Assembly: GCA_051657745.1 (NCBI GenBank)
Contig: JBOFLG010000090.1
Span: 13,922 to 77,921, forward strand
Reading direction: 5' to 3'
Source: JBOFLG01 sp051657745
GTDB taxonomy: Bacteria > Actinomycetota > Actinomycetes > Actinomycetales > Dermatophilaceae
Length of the DNA stretch: 64,000 bases
The notes beneath the pieces were generated by a model that ran no database searches, had not been told where the DNA came from, and was given only the letters and a program-made list of their open reading frames with translations. Below are positions 26,055 through 35,249 of the stretch, one piece after another. Within the stretch, counting starts at the first letter, position 1. Each line of letters begins with the position of its first letter. Made by a program: the position numbers and the translations under genes.

Positions 26055-26869
26055 TGCGTGGTTCCTCGCGGGCCGCGGCTCTCGCCGCACAGTCCGCACT
26101 CGACACGGCACTCGACGGCTCACCCGACTGGCCGAGACTCGCCGAGGAGTTGTTCGCGATCACCGGCATTGTCGAGAACAACGCGTCACTCCGGCGCGCG
26201 CTCGCCGACCCGTCGCGCGATGGTGCGGCGAAAGCTGGCCTGGCCCGCTCCCTTTTCGGTAGCCGCCTGAGTTCGGTGGCCGCTGACTTGGTGGCGGACG
26301 TGGCAGGTCAGCGCTGGTCGGCCGAACGCGACCTCGGTGACACCCTCGAGGGGCTAGCGGTCCAGGCATTGCTGGCCCGGGCCGAGCGCGAGGATCGGAT
26401 CGACCGAGTCGAGGACGAGTTATTCCGCTTCGAGCGGATCGTCGCCGGTGATCCCGGCCTCCGCGATCTGCTCTCCAGCCGCACCGCGGATGGAGAGGGA
26501 AAGGCCGGTGTGGTGGACGCCCTGCTCGACGGCAAGGCAACGCCCGAGACCCGCCGGTTGGCGCGGCAGGCCGTGCAGGTGCCACGGGGCCGTCGCCTCA
26601 GCCGCGTGATCGAGGCGTATCTCGAGTTGGCCTCCCGGCGCCGCGACGAGGTGAGCGCGCTGGTCACCGTGGCGAGTCCGCTGTCCGCGGAGCAGTCGAG
26701 GCGGCTCGGCGCTGCGCTCCAACGGCAGTACGGCAAGAAAGTTCTGCTCCACGTCGTCCTTGACCCCCAGGTCATCGGCGGCATCCGGGTGCAGGTCGGC
26801 GACGAGGTCGTCGATGGCACCGTCCTTCGCCGACTCGACGAGGCCCGTCGGCACGTCACCGGCAGCTGA
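26054..26869 (+). CDS. atpH: ATP synthase subunit delta
   Basis: A 271-residue subunit joining the b-stalk to the top of F1. It is longer than the roughly 180-residue E. coli form, as is usual in actinobacteria. The N-terminal six-helix domain (LAEELFAITGIVENNASLRRAL) and the C-terminal strand-rich part (VTVASPLSAEQSRRLGAAL, DPQVIGGIRVQVGDEVVDGT) are clear. I prefer the ATG at 26054, overlapping the atpF stop, to the GTG at 26051. Confidence 0.94.
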   Translation: MRGSSRAAALAAQSALDTALDGSPDWPRLAEELFAITGIVENNASLRRALADPSRDGAAKAGLARSLFGSRLSSVAADLVADVAGQRWSAERDLGDTLEGLAVQALLARAEREDRIDRVEDELFRFERIVAGDPGLRDLLSSRTADGEGKAGVVDALLDGKATPETRRLARQAVQVPRGRRLSRVIEAYLELASRRRDEVSALVTVASPLSAEQSRRLGAALQRQYGKKVLLHVVLDPQVIGGIRVQVGDEVVDGTVLRRLDEARRHVTGS

Positions 26870-26949
26870 CCGACATCCCGATCCCACTTACGACCCCCCA
26901 TGAGACCACCCCGGCTCAACCGCCCGGCGATGCGAGGAGAAGAACAGAC

Positions 26950-28596
26950 ATGACGGAGCTCTCGATCCGTCCGGAGGAGATCCGGGACGCCCTGGACAAC
27001 TACGTCCGGTCGTACCAGCCGGGCGCCGCCGCCCGCGAGGAGGTCGGCCGCGTGACCGATGCTGGTGACGGCATCGCTCACGTCGAGGGCCTGCCGTCCG
27101 CGATGACCAACGAGCTGCTCCGCTTCGAAGACGGCACCCTCGGTTTGGCGCTCAACCTCGACGTGCATCAGATCGGTGTGGTCATCCTCGGTGAGTTCTC
27201 CGGCATCGAGGAGGGGCAAGAGGTCACTCGCACCGGCGAGGTGCTGTCGGTGCCAGTCGGTGACGCGTTCCTCGGCCGGGTCGTCAACCCGCTCGGCACG
27301 CCCATCGACGGTCTCGGTGACATCCAGTCCGAGGAGCGCCGCGCCCTCGAGTTGCAGGCGCCCACTGTGGTGCAGCGCAAGTCGGTGCATGAGCCGCTCC
27401 AGACCGGGCTGAAATCGGTCGACGCCATGACTCCCATCGGCCGCGGCCAGCGCCAGCTCATCATCGGCGACCGTCAGACCGGCAAGACCACCGTCGCGGT
27501 CGACACGATCATCAACCAGAAGGAATTCTGGGAGACCGGCGATCCCGCCAAGCAGGTGCGCTGCATCTACGTGGCGATCGGCCAGAAGGGTTCGACGATC
27601 GCCTCGGTCAAGGGCACCCTGGAAGAGGCCGGTGCGATGGAGTACACCACCATCGTCGCGGCCCCGGCGTCGGACTCCGCAGGCTTCAAGTACCTCGCTC
27701 CCTACACCGGTTCCGCCATCGGCCAGCATTGGATGTACCAGGGCAAGCATGTGCTCATCGTGTTCGACGACCTGAGCAAGCAGGCCGAGGCCTACCGCGC
27801 GGTGTCACTGCTGCTGCGCCGCCCGCCGGGCCGCGAGGCCTACCCGGGCGACGTGTTCTACCTGCACAGTCGGCTGCTCGAGCGCTGCGCCAAACTCAGC
27901 GACGACCTCGGCGCCGGCTCGATGACCGGTCTGCCCATCATTGAGACGAAGGCTGGTGACGTGTCGGCGTACATCCCGACGAACGTCATCTCCATCACCG
28001 ACGGCCAGATTTACCTCCAGGCTGACCTGTTCAACTCCAATGTGCGCCCGGCCATCGACGTCGGCGTTTCGGTGTCCCGAGTCGGCGGCGCTGCCCAGAT
28101 CAAGGCGATGAAGTCGGTGTCCGGCCGGCTCAAGCTCGACCTGGCCCAGTACCGCGCACTCGAAGCGTTCGCCATGTTCGCCTCCGACCTCGACCCGGCA
28201 TCGCGGGCCCAGCTCGCCCGCGGTGCACGCCTGGTCGAGTTGCTCAAGCAGCCGCAGTCGGCGCCGTACCCGGTGGAAGAGCAGGTGGTGTCTATTTGGT
28301 TGGGCACCACCGGAAAGCTCGACCAGGTTGCCACCGCCGACGTGCGCCGCTTTGAGGCCGAGTTCCTCGACCATCTGCGTCGCACCCGGGCGGAACTCCT
28401 CGCCGGGATCCGCGAGTCGGGGAAGTTCCCCGAGGAGACCGAGCAGGCGCTGGAGTCGGAGGTGTCCGCCTTCGCCGCTAGGCTCTTTGAGGGGTCTGGT
28501 ACTGAGGCGGTACCGGTGCACGACGAGGCTGAGGATGACGCTGCGGCCCGGGCTCAGCAGGCCGAGCAGGAGCAGATCGTCCGGCAGAAACGCTGA
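26950..28596 (+). CDS. atpA: ATP synthase subunit alpha
   Basis: Non-catalytic nucleotide-binding subunit of F1, 548 residues. Walker A is GDRQTGKTTV and Walker B lies in HVLIVFDDLSKQA; VGVSVSRVGGAAQ carries the arginine finger. The C-terminus has an acidic tail of about 30 residues (EAEDDAAARAQQAEQEQ). A tail is known in mycobacterial alpha subunits, where it suppresses ATP hydrolysis; a similar role here is inference. Confidence 0.97.
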   Translation: MTELSIRPEEIRDALDNYVRSYQPGAAAREEVGRVTDAGDGIAHVEGLPSAMTNELLRFEDGTLGLALNLDVHQIGVVILGEFSGIEEGQEVTRTGEVLSVPVGDAFLGRVVNPLGTPIDGLGDIQSEERRALELQAPTVVQRKSVHEPLQTGLKSVDAMTPIGRGQRQLIIGDRQTGKTTVAVDTIINQKEFWETGDPAKQVRCIYVAIGQKGSTIASVKGTLEEAGAMEYTTIVAAPASDSAGFKYLAPYTGSAIGQHWMYQGKHVLIVFDDLSKQAEAYRAVSLLLRRPPGREAYPGDVFYLHSRLLERCAKLSDDLGAGSMTGLPIIETKAGDVSAYIPTNVISITDGQIYLQADLFNSNVRPAIDVGVSVSRVGGAAQIKAMKSVSGRLKLDLAQYRALEAFAMFASDLDPASRAQLARGARLVELLKQPQSAPYPVEEQVVSIWLGTTGKLDQVATADVRRFEAEFLDHLRRTRAELLAGIRESGKFPEETEQALESEVSAFAARLFEGSGTEAVPVHDEAEDDAAARAQQAEQEQIVRQKR

Positions 28597-28598
28597 CC

Positions 28599-28705
28599 GC
28601 ACGGGGGGCGCCCATGCAGAGCGTGGGACCCGCGCCCCCCGTGCCCCCCCGAACGACGGGGACCCGGACCCTCGAACGACGGGGACCGTGAACCCCCCGA
28701 ACGAC
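28599..28705. repeat. Hairpin plus short direct repeats between atpA and atpG
   Basis: A perfect 13-bp stem (28599-28611 with 28632-28644, GCACGGGGGGCGC and its complement) encloses 20 bases. Directly after it, CGAACGACGGGGACC occurs twice (near 28650 and 28673), and CCCCCCGAACGAC occurs before the first and again at about 28693. The structure sits inside the operon, three bases after the atpA stop. It could slow transcription, protect mRNA ends or tune the alpha:gamma ratio. Confidence 0.6.
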
Positions 28706-28734
28706 ACGCAACTTCAGCAGGAAGGCGGGAACGC

Positions 28735-29634
28735 ATGGGAGCGCAGATCCGGGAGTACCGGCAGCGCATCCGGTCCGTCAGCGCGACGAAGAAGATCACC
28801 CGGGCGATGGAGTTGATGGCAGCGTCCCGGGTGGTCAAGGCGCAGCAGGCGGTTCGCGAGTCGAGCCCGTATGCCCGTGCCCTGACCCGAGCCGTATCGG
28901 CGGTTGCGACGTTCTCGAACGAGGACCACCCGCTCACGACCGAAAAGGCCGAGGTCACTCGCGCCGCCGTGGTCATCATCACCTCGGACCGCGGCCTTGC
29001 CGGGGCCTACAGCTCGGCCGTGCTCAAGGAGAGTGAACGGCTCATCGCGAAGTTGGCCGAGGAGGGCACGCAGGCTGTGCCGTACCTCCTCGGGCGCAAA
29101 GCCGTTGGCTTCTACCGGTTCCGTCAGCGCGAGTACGCCGCGGAGTGGACCGGCGCGTCGGAGAAGCCGTCGTTCGAGGTGGCACGCGAGGTGGGCGAAC
29201 GCATTGTCACCGACTTTGCTGCCGACGCTGCGGACGGCGGGATCGACGAGGTCTACGTCGTGTTCACGCGATTTGTCACGATGGTCACCCAGGAGCCTGA
29301 CGTCATCCGGCTGCTGCCTCTGGAGGTCGTCGAGGGCGCCGAGGCCCCCGAGTCCGATGAGGTGCTGCCGCTGTACTCCTTCGAGCCCAGCCCCGAGCAG
29401 GTGCTCGACGCGCTGTTGCCCAAGTACGTGAACGCCCGGTTGTTCAACTGCATGCTGCAGGCGGCAGCCTCCGAACTGGCGGCACGACAGCGGGCGATGA
29501 AGTCGGCCACTGACAACGCCGAAGAGCTCATCAAGAAGTACACCCGGCTGGCGAACCAGGCGCGCCAGGCCGAGATCACCCAAGAGATCAGCGAGATCGT
29601 CGGGGGCGCCAGCGCGCTCGCCGAGGCCAAGTGA
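28735..29634 (+). CDS. atpG: ATP synthase subunit gamma
   Basis: Central rotor shaft, 299 residues. The N-terminal coiled-coil helix (REYRQRIRSVSATKKITRAMELMAASR) and the C-terminal helix (NAEELIKKYTRLANQARQAEITQEISEIVGGA) are conserved. ITSDRGLAGAYSS marks the globular domain. AGGAAGGCGGG upstream is a good ribosome-binding site. It has an actinobacterial insertion near residues 195-225 (EAPESDEVLPLYSFEPSPEQ). Confidence 0.96.
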   Translation: MGAQIREYRQRIRSVSATKKITRAMELMAASRVVKAQQAVRESSPYARALTRAVSAVATFSNEDHPLTTEKAEVTRAAVVIITSDRGLAGAYSSAVLKESERLIAKLAEEGTQAVPYLLGRKAVGFYRFRQREYAAEWTGASEKPSFEVAREVGERIVTDFAADAADGGIDEVYVVFTRFVTMVTQEPDVIRLLPLEVVEGAEAPESDEVLPLYSFEPSPEQVLDALLPKYVNARLFNCMLQAAASELAARQRAMKSATDNAEELIKKYTRLANQARQAEITQEISEIVGGASALAEAK

Positions 29635-29648
29635 GCGAGAGAGAGACC

Positions 29649-31106
29649 ATGACTGCCACTGTCACCGAGAAGACCGCCGCCACCGGGCCGGGCGGGACCG
29701 GCCGAATCTCGCGGATCATCGGCCCGGTCGTCGATGTCGAGTTCCCCGTCGACGCGATGCCCGAGCAGTACAACCTGCTCACCACCGAGGTCGAGATCGG
29801 CGGCGAGACGAAAGCGCTCAACCTTGAGGTCGCTCAGCACATCGGCGACACCATGGTGCGGGCGATCTCGCTGCAGCCGACCGACGGTCTGGTGCGGGGG
29901 ACCGCGGTCACCGACAGCGGTGGACCGATCACCGTCCCGGTCGGTAACGCCACCCTGGGCAAGGTGTTCAACACCACCGGCGTGCCGATGAACCTCGCGA
30001 AGGGCGAGACGCTCGACGTGACCGAGCGCTGGGGCATTCATCGCTCGGCTCCGGCGTTCGACCAACTCGAGCCGAAAACCCAGATGTTCGAGACCGGCAT
30101 CAAGGTGATCGACCTGCTCACCCCATACGTGCAGGGCGGCAAGATCGGCCTGTTCGGTGGTGCTGGTGTTGGCAAGACCGTGCTCATCCAGGAGATGATC
30201 GCCCGGGTCGCGCGCGACCACGGTGGGGTGTCGGTATTCGCCGGTGTCGGCGAGCGCACCCGTGAGGGCAACGACCTCATGGTCGAGATGGAAGAGGCCG
30301 GCGTCCTCGGTCAGACCGCGTTGGTGTTCGGCCAGATGGACGAGCCGCCGGGCACCCGTCTTCGGGTCGCGCTGTCGGCGCTGACGATGGCGGAGTACTT
30401 CCGCGATGTGCAGAAGCAGGACGTACTGCTCTTCATCGACAACATCTTCCGCTTCACCCAGGCCGGTTCCGAGGTCTCGACCCTGCTCGGCCGGATGCCG
30501 TCAGCGGTGGGCTACCAGCCCACGCTTGCCGACGAGATGGGCGTGCTCCAGGAGCGGATCACCTCAACCCGTGGCCACTCGATCACCTCGATGCAGGCGA
30601 TCTACGTCCCGGCAGACGACTACACCGACCCGGCGCCGGCCACGACCTTCGCCCACCTCGACGCCACCACCGAACTGTCCCGTGAGATTGCGTCGCTGGG
30701 CATCTACCCGGCCGTCGACCCATTGACCTCGACCAGCCGCATCCTCGACCGCCGGTACATCTCGCCGGAGCACTATGACACCGCGGTACGGGTCAAGCAG
30801 ATCCTTCAGCGCAACAAGGAACTCCAGGACATCATCGCGATTCTCGGTATCGACGAGTTGTCCGAAGAGGACAAGATTTTGGTGAACCGGGCACGCCGCA
30901 TCCAGCGGTTCTTGTCGCAGAATACCTACGTGGCTAAGCAGTTCACCGGGATCGAGGGGTCGACCGTTCCGCTCGTCGACACCATCGAGGCGTTCACGAA
31001 GATCTGCGACGGCGACTATGACCACATCAGTGAGCAGGCGTTCTTCATGTGTGGCGGTCTCGACGATGTCGAGCGCCAGTGGGCCGAGATCCAGAAGAAC
31101 CTCTGA
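29649..31106 (+). CDS. atpD: ATP synthase subunit beta
   Basis: Catalytic F1 subunit, 485 residues from the ATG at 29649; an in-frame GTG at 29631 overlapping atpG would add six residues. Walker A is GGAGVGKTV, followed by the catalytic Glu in GVGERTREGNDL. Walker B is DVLLFIDNIFRFTQAGSE, and the DELSEED motif is intact as IDELSEEDK. The stop overlaps the start of atpC (TGATG). Confidence 0.97.
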   Translation: MTATVTEKTAATGPGGTGRISRIIGPVVDVEFPVDAMPEQYNLLTTEVEIGGETKALNLEVAQHIGDTMVRAISLQPTDGLVRGTAVTDSGGPITVPVGNATLGKVFNTTGVPMNLAKGETLDVTERWGIHRSAPAFDQLEPKTQMFETGIKVIDLLTPYVQGGKIGLFGGAGVGKTVLIQEMIARVARDHGGVSVFAGVGERTREGNDLMVEMEEAGVLGQTALVFGQMDEPPGTRLRVALSALTMAEYFRDVQKQDVLLFIDNIFRFTQAGSEVSTLLGRMPSAVGYQPTLADEMGVLQERITSTRGHSITSMQAIYVPADDYTDPAPATTFAHLDATTELSREIASLGIYPAVDPLTSTSRILDRRYISPEHYDTAVRVKQILQRNKELQDIIAILGIDELSEEDKILVNRARRIQRFLSQNTYVAKQFTGIEGSTVPLVDTIEAFTKICDGDYDHISEQAFFMCGGLDDVERQWAEIQKNL

Positions 31107-31372
31107 TGTCACTTCAGGTCGAGTTGGTGGCCGCCGACCGCAAGGTCTGGGAGGGCGCAGCGAGCCAGGTCAGCGCCAGGTCGGTCGACGGTGAGTTGGG
31201 GATCCTGCCGGGTCACCAGCCGGTGCTGTGCGTCTTGGTCAAGGGCGAGGTGCGCGTCGCCGCTGACGGCTCGTGGCGCTCGGCCACGGTTGACGGTGGG
31301 TTTCTCTCCGTTGACCATGATCGGGTGACGATCGTCGCCGACACCGTGGACGCCACCGGCATGGGCTTCTGA
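31106..31372 (+). CDS. atpC: ATP synthase subunit epsilon, short form
   Basis: An 88-residue epsilon subunit consisting only of the N-terminal beta-sandwich (LQVELVAADRKVWEG, SVDGELGILPGHQPVLCVLVKGEV). It ends at VDATGMGF, without the C-terminal pair of helices (about 45 residues) that inhibits ATP hydrolysis in E. coli. Short forms are known in several actinobacteria, so this looks natural rather than truncated. No leftover helix sequence follows the stop. Confidence 0.93.
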   Translation: MSLQVELVAADRKVWEGAASQVSARSVDGELGILPGHQPVLCVLVKGEVRVAADGSWRSATVDGGFLSVDHDRVTIVADTVDATGMGF

Positions 31373-31397
31373 CGCCGCCGGGTTGGGTCGGCTATCG

Positions 31398-31832
31398 ATG
31401 TCACTGGTCGTCGTCGCTGAGTTGGCCCTCGCGGCTCTGGTGCTGGTCGTCGTTGCCGCGCTCGTCACCGTCTGGGTACGCCGGCGGTACATCGGCAACG
31501 ACAGCCAGCCGGTGGTGCTCTGCGCTCGGCGCAAGGTCCACACCATCCGGTGGCGTCTGGGGCTGGCTCGGCTCGGAGTCGACCAATTCGAGTGGTTTAG
31601 CATCGTCGGCCCCTCGTGGTGTCCTGAGTTGACCTGGCCTCGGGGATTGGTCGAGTTGGACGCTCCGAGGCCGGTCACCGATCCCATTCCCGGGCTGGCC
31701 GACCCGGTGGCGGTGGTGGCCAGGACCACCACCGGTGACCACTGCGACCTCGCCTTTACCCCGGCCGCGTACACCGCAGTGCGGTCCTGGTTGGAGTCCA
31801 GCCCTCCGGGCTTTCACAGCAACGTTGCCTGA
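31398..31832 (+). CDS. DUF2550 family membrane protein
   Basis: A 144-residue protein with a single N-terminal transmembrane helix (ELALAALVLVVVAALVTVWV) followed by a cytoplasmic domain (RYIGNDSQPVVLCARRKVHTIRWRLGLARLG, then FEWFSIVGPSW). This matches the DUF2550 family that follows the ATP synthase operon in many actinobacteria. The function is unknown. It starts 25 bases after atpC, with the ATG at 31398 preferred over an in-frame upstream TTG. Confidence 0.85.
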   Translation: MSLVVVAELALAALVLVVVAALVTVWVRRRYIGNDSQPVVLCARRKVHTIRWRLGLARLGVDQFEWFSIVGPSWCPELTWPRGLVELDAPRPVTDPIPGLADPVAVVARTTTGDHCDLAFTPAAYTAVRSWLESSPPGFHSNVA

Positions 31833-31849
31833 CGGTGGGAGACCGTGGG

Positions 31850-32464
31850 TCACGGTTGCTCGTCGCGGCCGCCGCCGGGCACCCAGAGCACATCGCCGCC
31901 CGCGTCGAGATTGGCATGCCGGGCGAGTACGAAGAGCAGGTCGGACAGCCGGTTGAGGTACTGGGCAGTCAGCGGGTTGACCCCGCCCGCACCGCGCTCG
32001 GTGCCGGGGTCGGTGCCGTAGGCCTCAATTGCGGCCCAGGTCGAGCGCTCCGCGCGCCGCACCACGGTGAGCGCCTGGTGGAGGTAGGCCGACCCGGGAG
32101 TGCCGCCGGGGAGGATGAAGGACCGTAGCTTCTCGAGCCCGGCGAGGTAGTGGTCGCAGTCCCGCTCGAGCTCGTCGATCCACGGCTCGAGTACCCGCAG
32201 CGGCGGGTGCTCGTACTCGTCCTGGAGTGGCGTACACAGGTCTGCGCCGACGTCGAACATGTCGTTCTGGACCCGCGTCACCACGGCCCGCACGTCATCC
32301 GGCAGGGCGCCGCAGGCCACAGCGACCCCGAGTGCGGCGTTGGCCTCGTTGGCGTCGGCGTAGGCAGCGAGCCGGGGGTCGGTCTTGCGAGTGCGACTGA
32401 GGTCGCCGAGTGAGGTGCTGCCGTCGTCGCCGGTGCGCGTATAGATGCGGGTGAGGTTGACCAT
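31850..32464 (-). CDS. Cob(I)yrinic acid/cob(I)alamin adenosyltransferase, PduO type
   Basis: Makes adenosylcobalamin from cob(I)alamin and ATP (204 residues from the ATG at 32464; a GTG six bases upstream adds two). The ATP-binding N-terminus IYTRTGDDGSTSLGD and the later RRAERSTWAA, LNRLSDLLFVLAR and VNPLTAQYLNRLSD segments are PduO/MMAB hallmarks. Its product is the cofactor of the ethylmalonyl-CoA mutase encoded 570 bases away in the opposite direction, so the two probably work together. It converges with the DUF2550 gene. Confidence 0.92.
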   Translation of the reverse strand: MVNLTRIYTRTGDDGSTSLGDLSRTRKTDPRLAAYADANEANAALGVAVACGALPDDVRAVVTRVQNDMFDVGADLCTPLQDEYEHPPLRVLEPWIDELERDCDHYLAGLEKLRSFILPGGTPGSAYLHQALTVVRRAERSTWAAIEAYGTDPGTERGAGGVNPLTAQYLNRLSDLLFVLARHANLDAGGDVLWVPGGGRDEQP

Positions 32465-33037
32465 GGACACAGCCTTCCAGCACTGGCTCGTCGCTGTGCT
32501 GTCGGCGTGGCGTCGCCGGATTGCCGCTGTGCTGGCGCCGTGCTGCTGGCGTGGCGCGAGCGCGACCTGGATCGCGACATTGGCACCAAGCGGCCATTGT
32601 CCAAAGTTTGCTGATTCTTTACGCGTTCAGGGGTGGCAGCCGGTGCCGCACCAGGTTGACTGGGAGGCACGACAGCAGACGGGGGTGGCCATGTCAGGAC
32701 GGGGCACCGAGCCGAGGTTGACCCTCGTCATCCAGCTGGCGCAGGCGGGGCCCGAACCGAGACCCGGATCGGTCGCCGCCAGGTCCACCGTCCACCGGCC
32801 ACCAGCCGTCACCGACCTCACAGCACAACGGCAACGCCGGGCAAAACCGCTCCGGCTCCTGTCAGGTGCGTTTCGCCGGCTCAGGGTGCGCACGCCCCCT
32901 GAGCCGGCGCGACGTCCCTGCCAGGCCTCCGCCCAGCGAGTTCATGACCGGTAGCCGTCACGGACCCGGCCCCGGTGTGGGCACTCTCACCGCTCGCCAA
33001 CTCCCCAGCGAGTCGGCACGCGGCTACCGTCACCGAC
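32465..33037. promoter_or_regulatory. Divergent region between adenosyltransferase and ethylmalonyl-CoA mutase, with a 13-bp hairpin
   Basis: These 573 bases hold promoters for both genes. A perfect 13-bp stem (32874-32886 with 32897-32909, CGCCGGCTCAGGG) with a 10-base loop lies about 130 bases before the mutase start. Near 32490-32560 there are loose repeats of CTGTGCTG...GGCGTGGCG. I looked for a B12-box riboswitch and did not see one. Frames through the region look like shadows. Confidence 0.4.
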
Positions 33038-35125
33038 ATGTCTGAGGCCAGCAGCACTGCCCGCCATCAGCGCGACCGGCCATGGGTGATGCGCACCTAC
33101 GCGGGCCATTCGAGTGCCGCCGCGAGCAACGCCCTCTACCGCGGAAACCTCGAGAAGGGCCAGACCGGGCTATCGGTCGCCTTTGATCTGCCGACCCAGA
33201 CCGGCTACGACGCCGACGACCCGCTGGCTCGAGGTGAGGTTGGCAAAGTCGGTGTCCCGGTGGCCCATCTCGGCGACATGAGAGCACTCTTCGACGGGCT
33301 TCCGCTGTCGCGAATGAACACCTCCATGACCATTAACGCCACCGCGATGTGGCTGCTCGCGCTCTACCAGGTCGTGGCGGAGGAGCAGGCCGTCGCGGCT
33401 GGTGCGGACCCCGATGAGGTGGTCCGGCACCTCGCCGGCACCACCCAGAACGACATCATCAAGGAGTACCTGTCGCGCGGTACCTACCTGTTCGCCCCCG
33501 GACCGTCGCTGCGGCTGGTCACCGACATCGTGGCGTACACCGTCGCCGCGATGCCGCGCTGGAACCCGGTCAACATCTGCAGCTACCACCTCCAGGAGGC
33601 GGGCGCGACACCCGTGCAGGAAATCGCCTACGCGATGGCCACGGCGACCGCCGTGCTCGATGCGGTCCGCGACTCTGGGCAGGTATCGCCGGAGTGTTTC
33701 GGCGAAGTGGTGGGCCGGGTCTCGTTTTTCGTCAACGCCGGGGTGCGCTTCGTCGAGGAGATGTGCAAGATGCGGGCCTTCGCCCAGCTCTGGGATGAAC
33801 TGGCCGCAGACCGATATGGCGTGACCGATGCCGCGCAGCGCCGGTTCCGCTACGGGGTGCAGGTCAACTCACTCGGGCTCACCGAGGCACAGCCCGAGAA
33901 CAACGTGCAGCGGATCGTCCTGGAGATGCTTGCCGTCACGCTCTCCAGGGACGCTCGGGCGCGGGCCGTGCAGTTGCCGGCCTGGAACGAGGCGCTCGGT
34001 CTGCCCAGGCCGTGGGACCAGCAGTGGTCGCTGCGCATCCAGCAGGTGCTGGCCTACGAGTCCGACCTGCTCGAGTACGACGACCTGTTCACCGGGTCCG
34101 TGGTCGTCGAGGCGAAGGTGGCCGAGTTGGTCGCCGCCGCCCGCGCCGAGATGGCGCGAGTGGAGTCGATGGGCGGCGCCGTTGCCGCGGTCGAGACCGG
34201 GTACATGAAAGGCGAACTCGTGGCGTCGCATGCGCGCCGTCGCCGACGCCTCGAGTCTGGCGAGGACATCGTCGTGGGGGTCAACCGCTTCGAGTCCACC
34301 GAGGACAGCCCGCTGCTCGCCGACCTGGACACCGCGGTCCATCGGGTGGACGCTGATGTCGAGGATGCCGCCGTGGCGGCAGTGCGGCGCTGGCGGGAGG
34401 AGCGCGACGGTGACCCGGCGCGGCGGGTGCGGGCGGCATCCGCTCTCGCACGCCTCCGGGCGGATGCCGCCGGGCCCGCCACGCTCATGCCCGCGACCCT
34501 GGAGTGTGCCCGCGCCGGGGTGACGACGGGGGAGTGGGCGGGGGCATTGCGCGAGGTGTTCGGCGAGTTCCGGGCACCCACCGGGATCTCAGGCTCGGTC
34601 GGAGCCTCGCCGGGTAGCGCCGACCTGGCACTGGTGCGTGACGCGGTCGCGCGCACCGGTACCGAGCTGGGGCAGCGACTGCGGGTGCTGGTGGGCAAGC
34701 CCGGGCTGGACGGTCACTCCAACGGCGCCGAACAGGTGGCGATCCGAGCCCGCGACGCCGGATTCGAGGTCATCTACCAGGGCATCCGGCTGACCCCGGA
34801 GCAGCTGGTAGCCGCGGCGGTGATCGAGGACGTGCACCTCGTCGGCCTCTCGATCCTGTCTGGGTCGCATATGGCGCTGGTCCCCGAGGTACTCGATCGG
34901 ATGCGAGCGGCCGGTATCGGCGAGGTGCCGGTGGTCGTCGGGGGCATCATCCCCACGGATGACGCAGCGCGCCTGGCCACGCTCGGGGTGCGCGCAATCT
35001 TCACCCCGAAGGATGTCGCGATCGACGCCATCATGGCCAGGTTCGTCGACGTCATCCGCGCATCGCACGGGCTGCCGCCGATCAGTGCCGTGGCTCCTGC
35101 CGACGTCGGCCAGGCCGGGCGGTGA
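33038..35125 (+). CDS. ecm: Ethylmalonyl-CoA mutase (Ecm/MeaA type)
   Basis: An adenosylcobalamin-dependent mutase (695 residues) that turns (2R)-ethylmalonyl-CoA into methylsuccinyl-CoA. The substrate barrel starts RPWVMRTYAGHSSAAASNALYR and contains KGQTGLSVAFDLPTQTGYD, RMNTSMTINATAMWLLALY and GTTQNDIIKEYLSRGTYLF. The C-terminal B12 domain has the base-off motif DGHSNG near residue 558 (KPGLDGHSNGAEQVAIRA). The wording follows Ecm/MeaA more closely than methylmalonyl-CoA mutase, and it is one chain rather than an A/B pair. Crotonyl-CoA carboxylase/reductase, epimerase, MeaB and an adenosyltransferase in the window support this call. Confidence 0.9.
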   Translation: MSEASSTARHQRDRPWVMRTYAGHSSAAASNALYRGNLEKGQTGLSVAFDLPTQTGYDADDPLARGEVGKVGVPVAHLGDMRALFDGLPLSRMNTSMTINATAMWLLALYQVVAEEQAVAAGADPDEVVRHLAGTTQNDIIKEYLSRGTYLFAPGPSLRLVTDIVAYTVAAMPRWNPVNICSYHLQEAGATPVQEIAYAMATATAVLDAVRDSGQVSPECFGEVVGRVSFFVNAGVRFVEEMCKMRAFAQLWDELAADRYGVTDAAQRRFRYGVQVNSLGLTEAQPENNVQRIVLEMLAVTLSRDARARAVQLPAWNEALGLPRPWDQQWSLRIQQVLAYESDLLEYDDLFTGSVVVEAKVAELVAAARAEMARVESMGGAVAAVETGYMKGELVASHARRRRRLESGEDIVVGVNRFESTEDSPLLADLDTAVHRVDADVEDAAVAAVRRWREERDGDPARRVRAASALARLRADAAGPATLMPATLECARAGVTTGEWAGALREVFGEFRAPTGISGSVGASPGSADLALVRDAVARTGTELGQRLRVLVGKPGLDGHSNGAEQVAIRARDAGFEVIYQGIRLTPEQLVAAAVIEDVHLVGLSILSGSHMALVPEVLDRMRAAGIGEVPVVVGGIIPTDDAARLATLGVRAIFTPKDVAIDAIMARFVDVIRASHGLPPISAVAPADVGQAGR

Positions 35126-35249
35126 GCGCGCGCCCGCACGGGCCGTGGCAGAGCCTGCGGTGGGCCGGACGGGTGGCTGATCGCGCTGGGCTCGCGGCCG
35201 GCCCGCCCGCTCCACGGCTCGCGATGTCGGTGCGCGGCAACGGGACTGG

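Noticed and set aside
32445..32954. A 169-codon plus-strand frame between the adenosyltransferase and the mutase
   Set aside because: It overlaps the adenosyltransferase start, is arginine- and tryptophan-rich without any pattern, and has no ribosome site.
32465..33037. Possible cobalamin riboswitch before the B12-dependent mutase
   Set aside because: No B12-box-like sequence or matching long-range pairing was found by eye.
33038..35125. Alternative naming as methylmalonyl-CoA mutase large subunit
   Set aside because: Single-chain architecture, Ecm-type phrases and the presence of crotonyl-CoA carboxylase/reductase favour ethylmalonyl-CoA mutase; isobutyryl-CoA mutase was also considered and lacks support.
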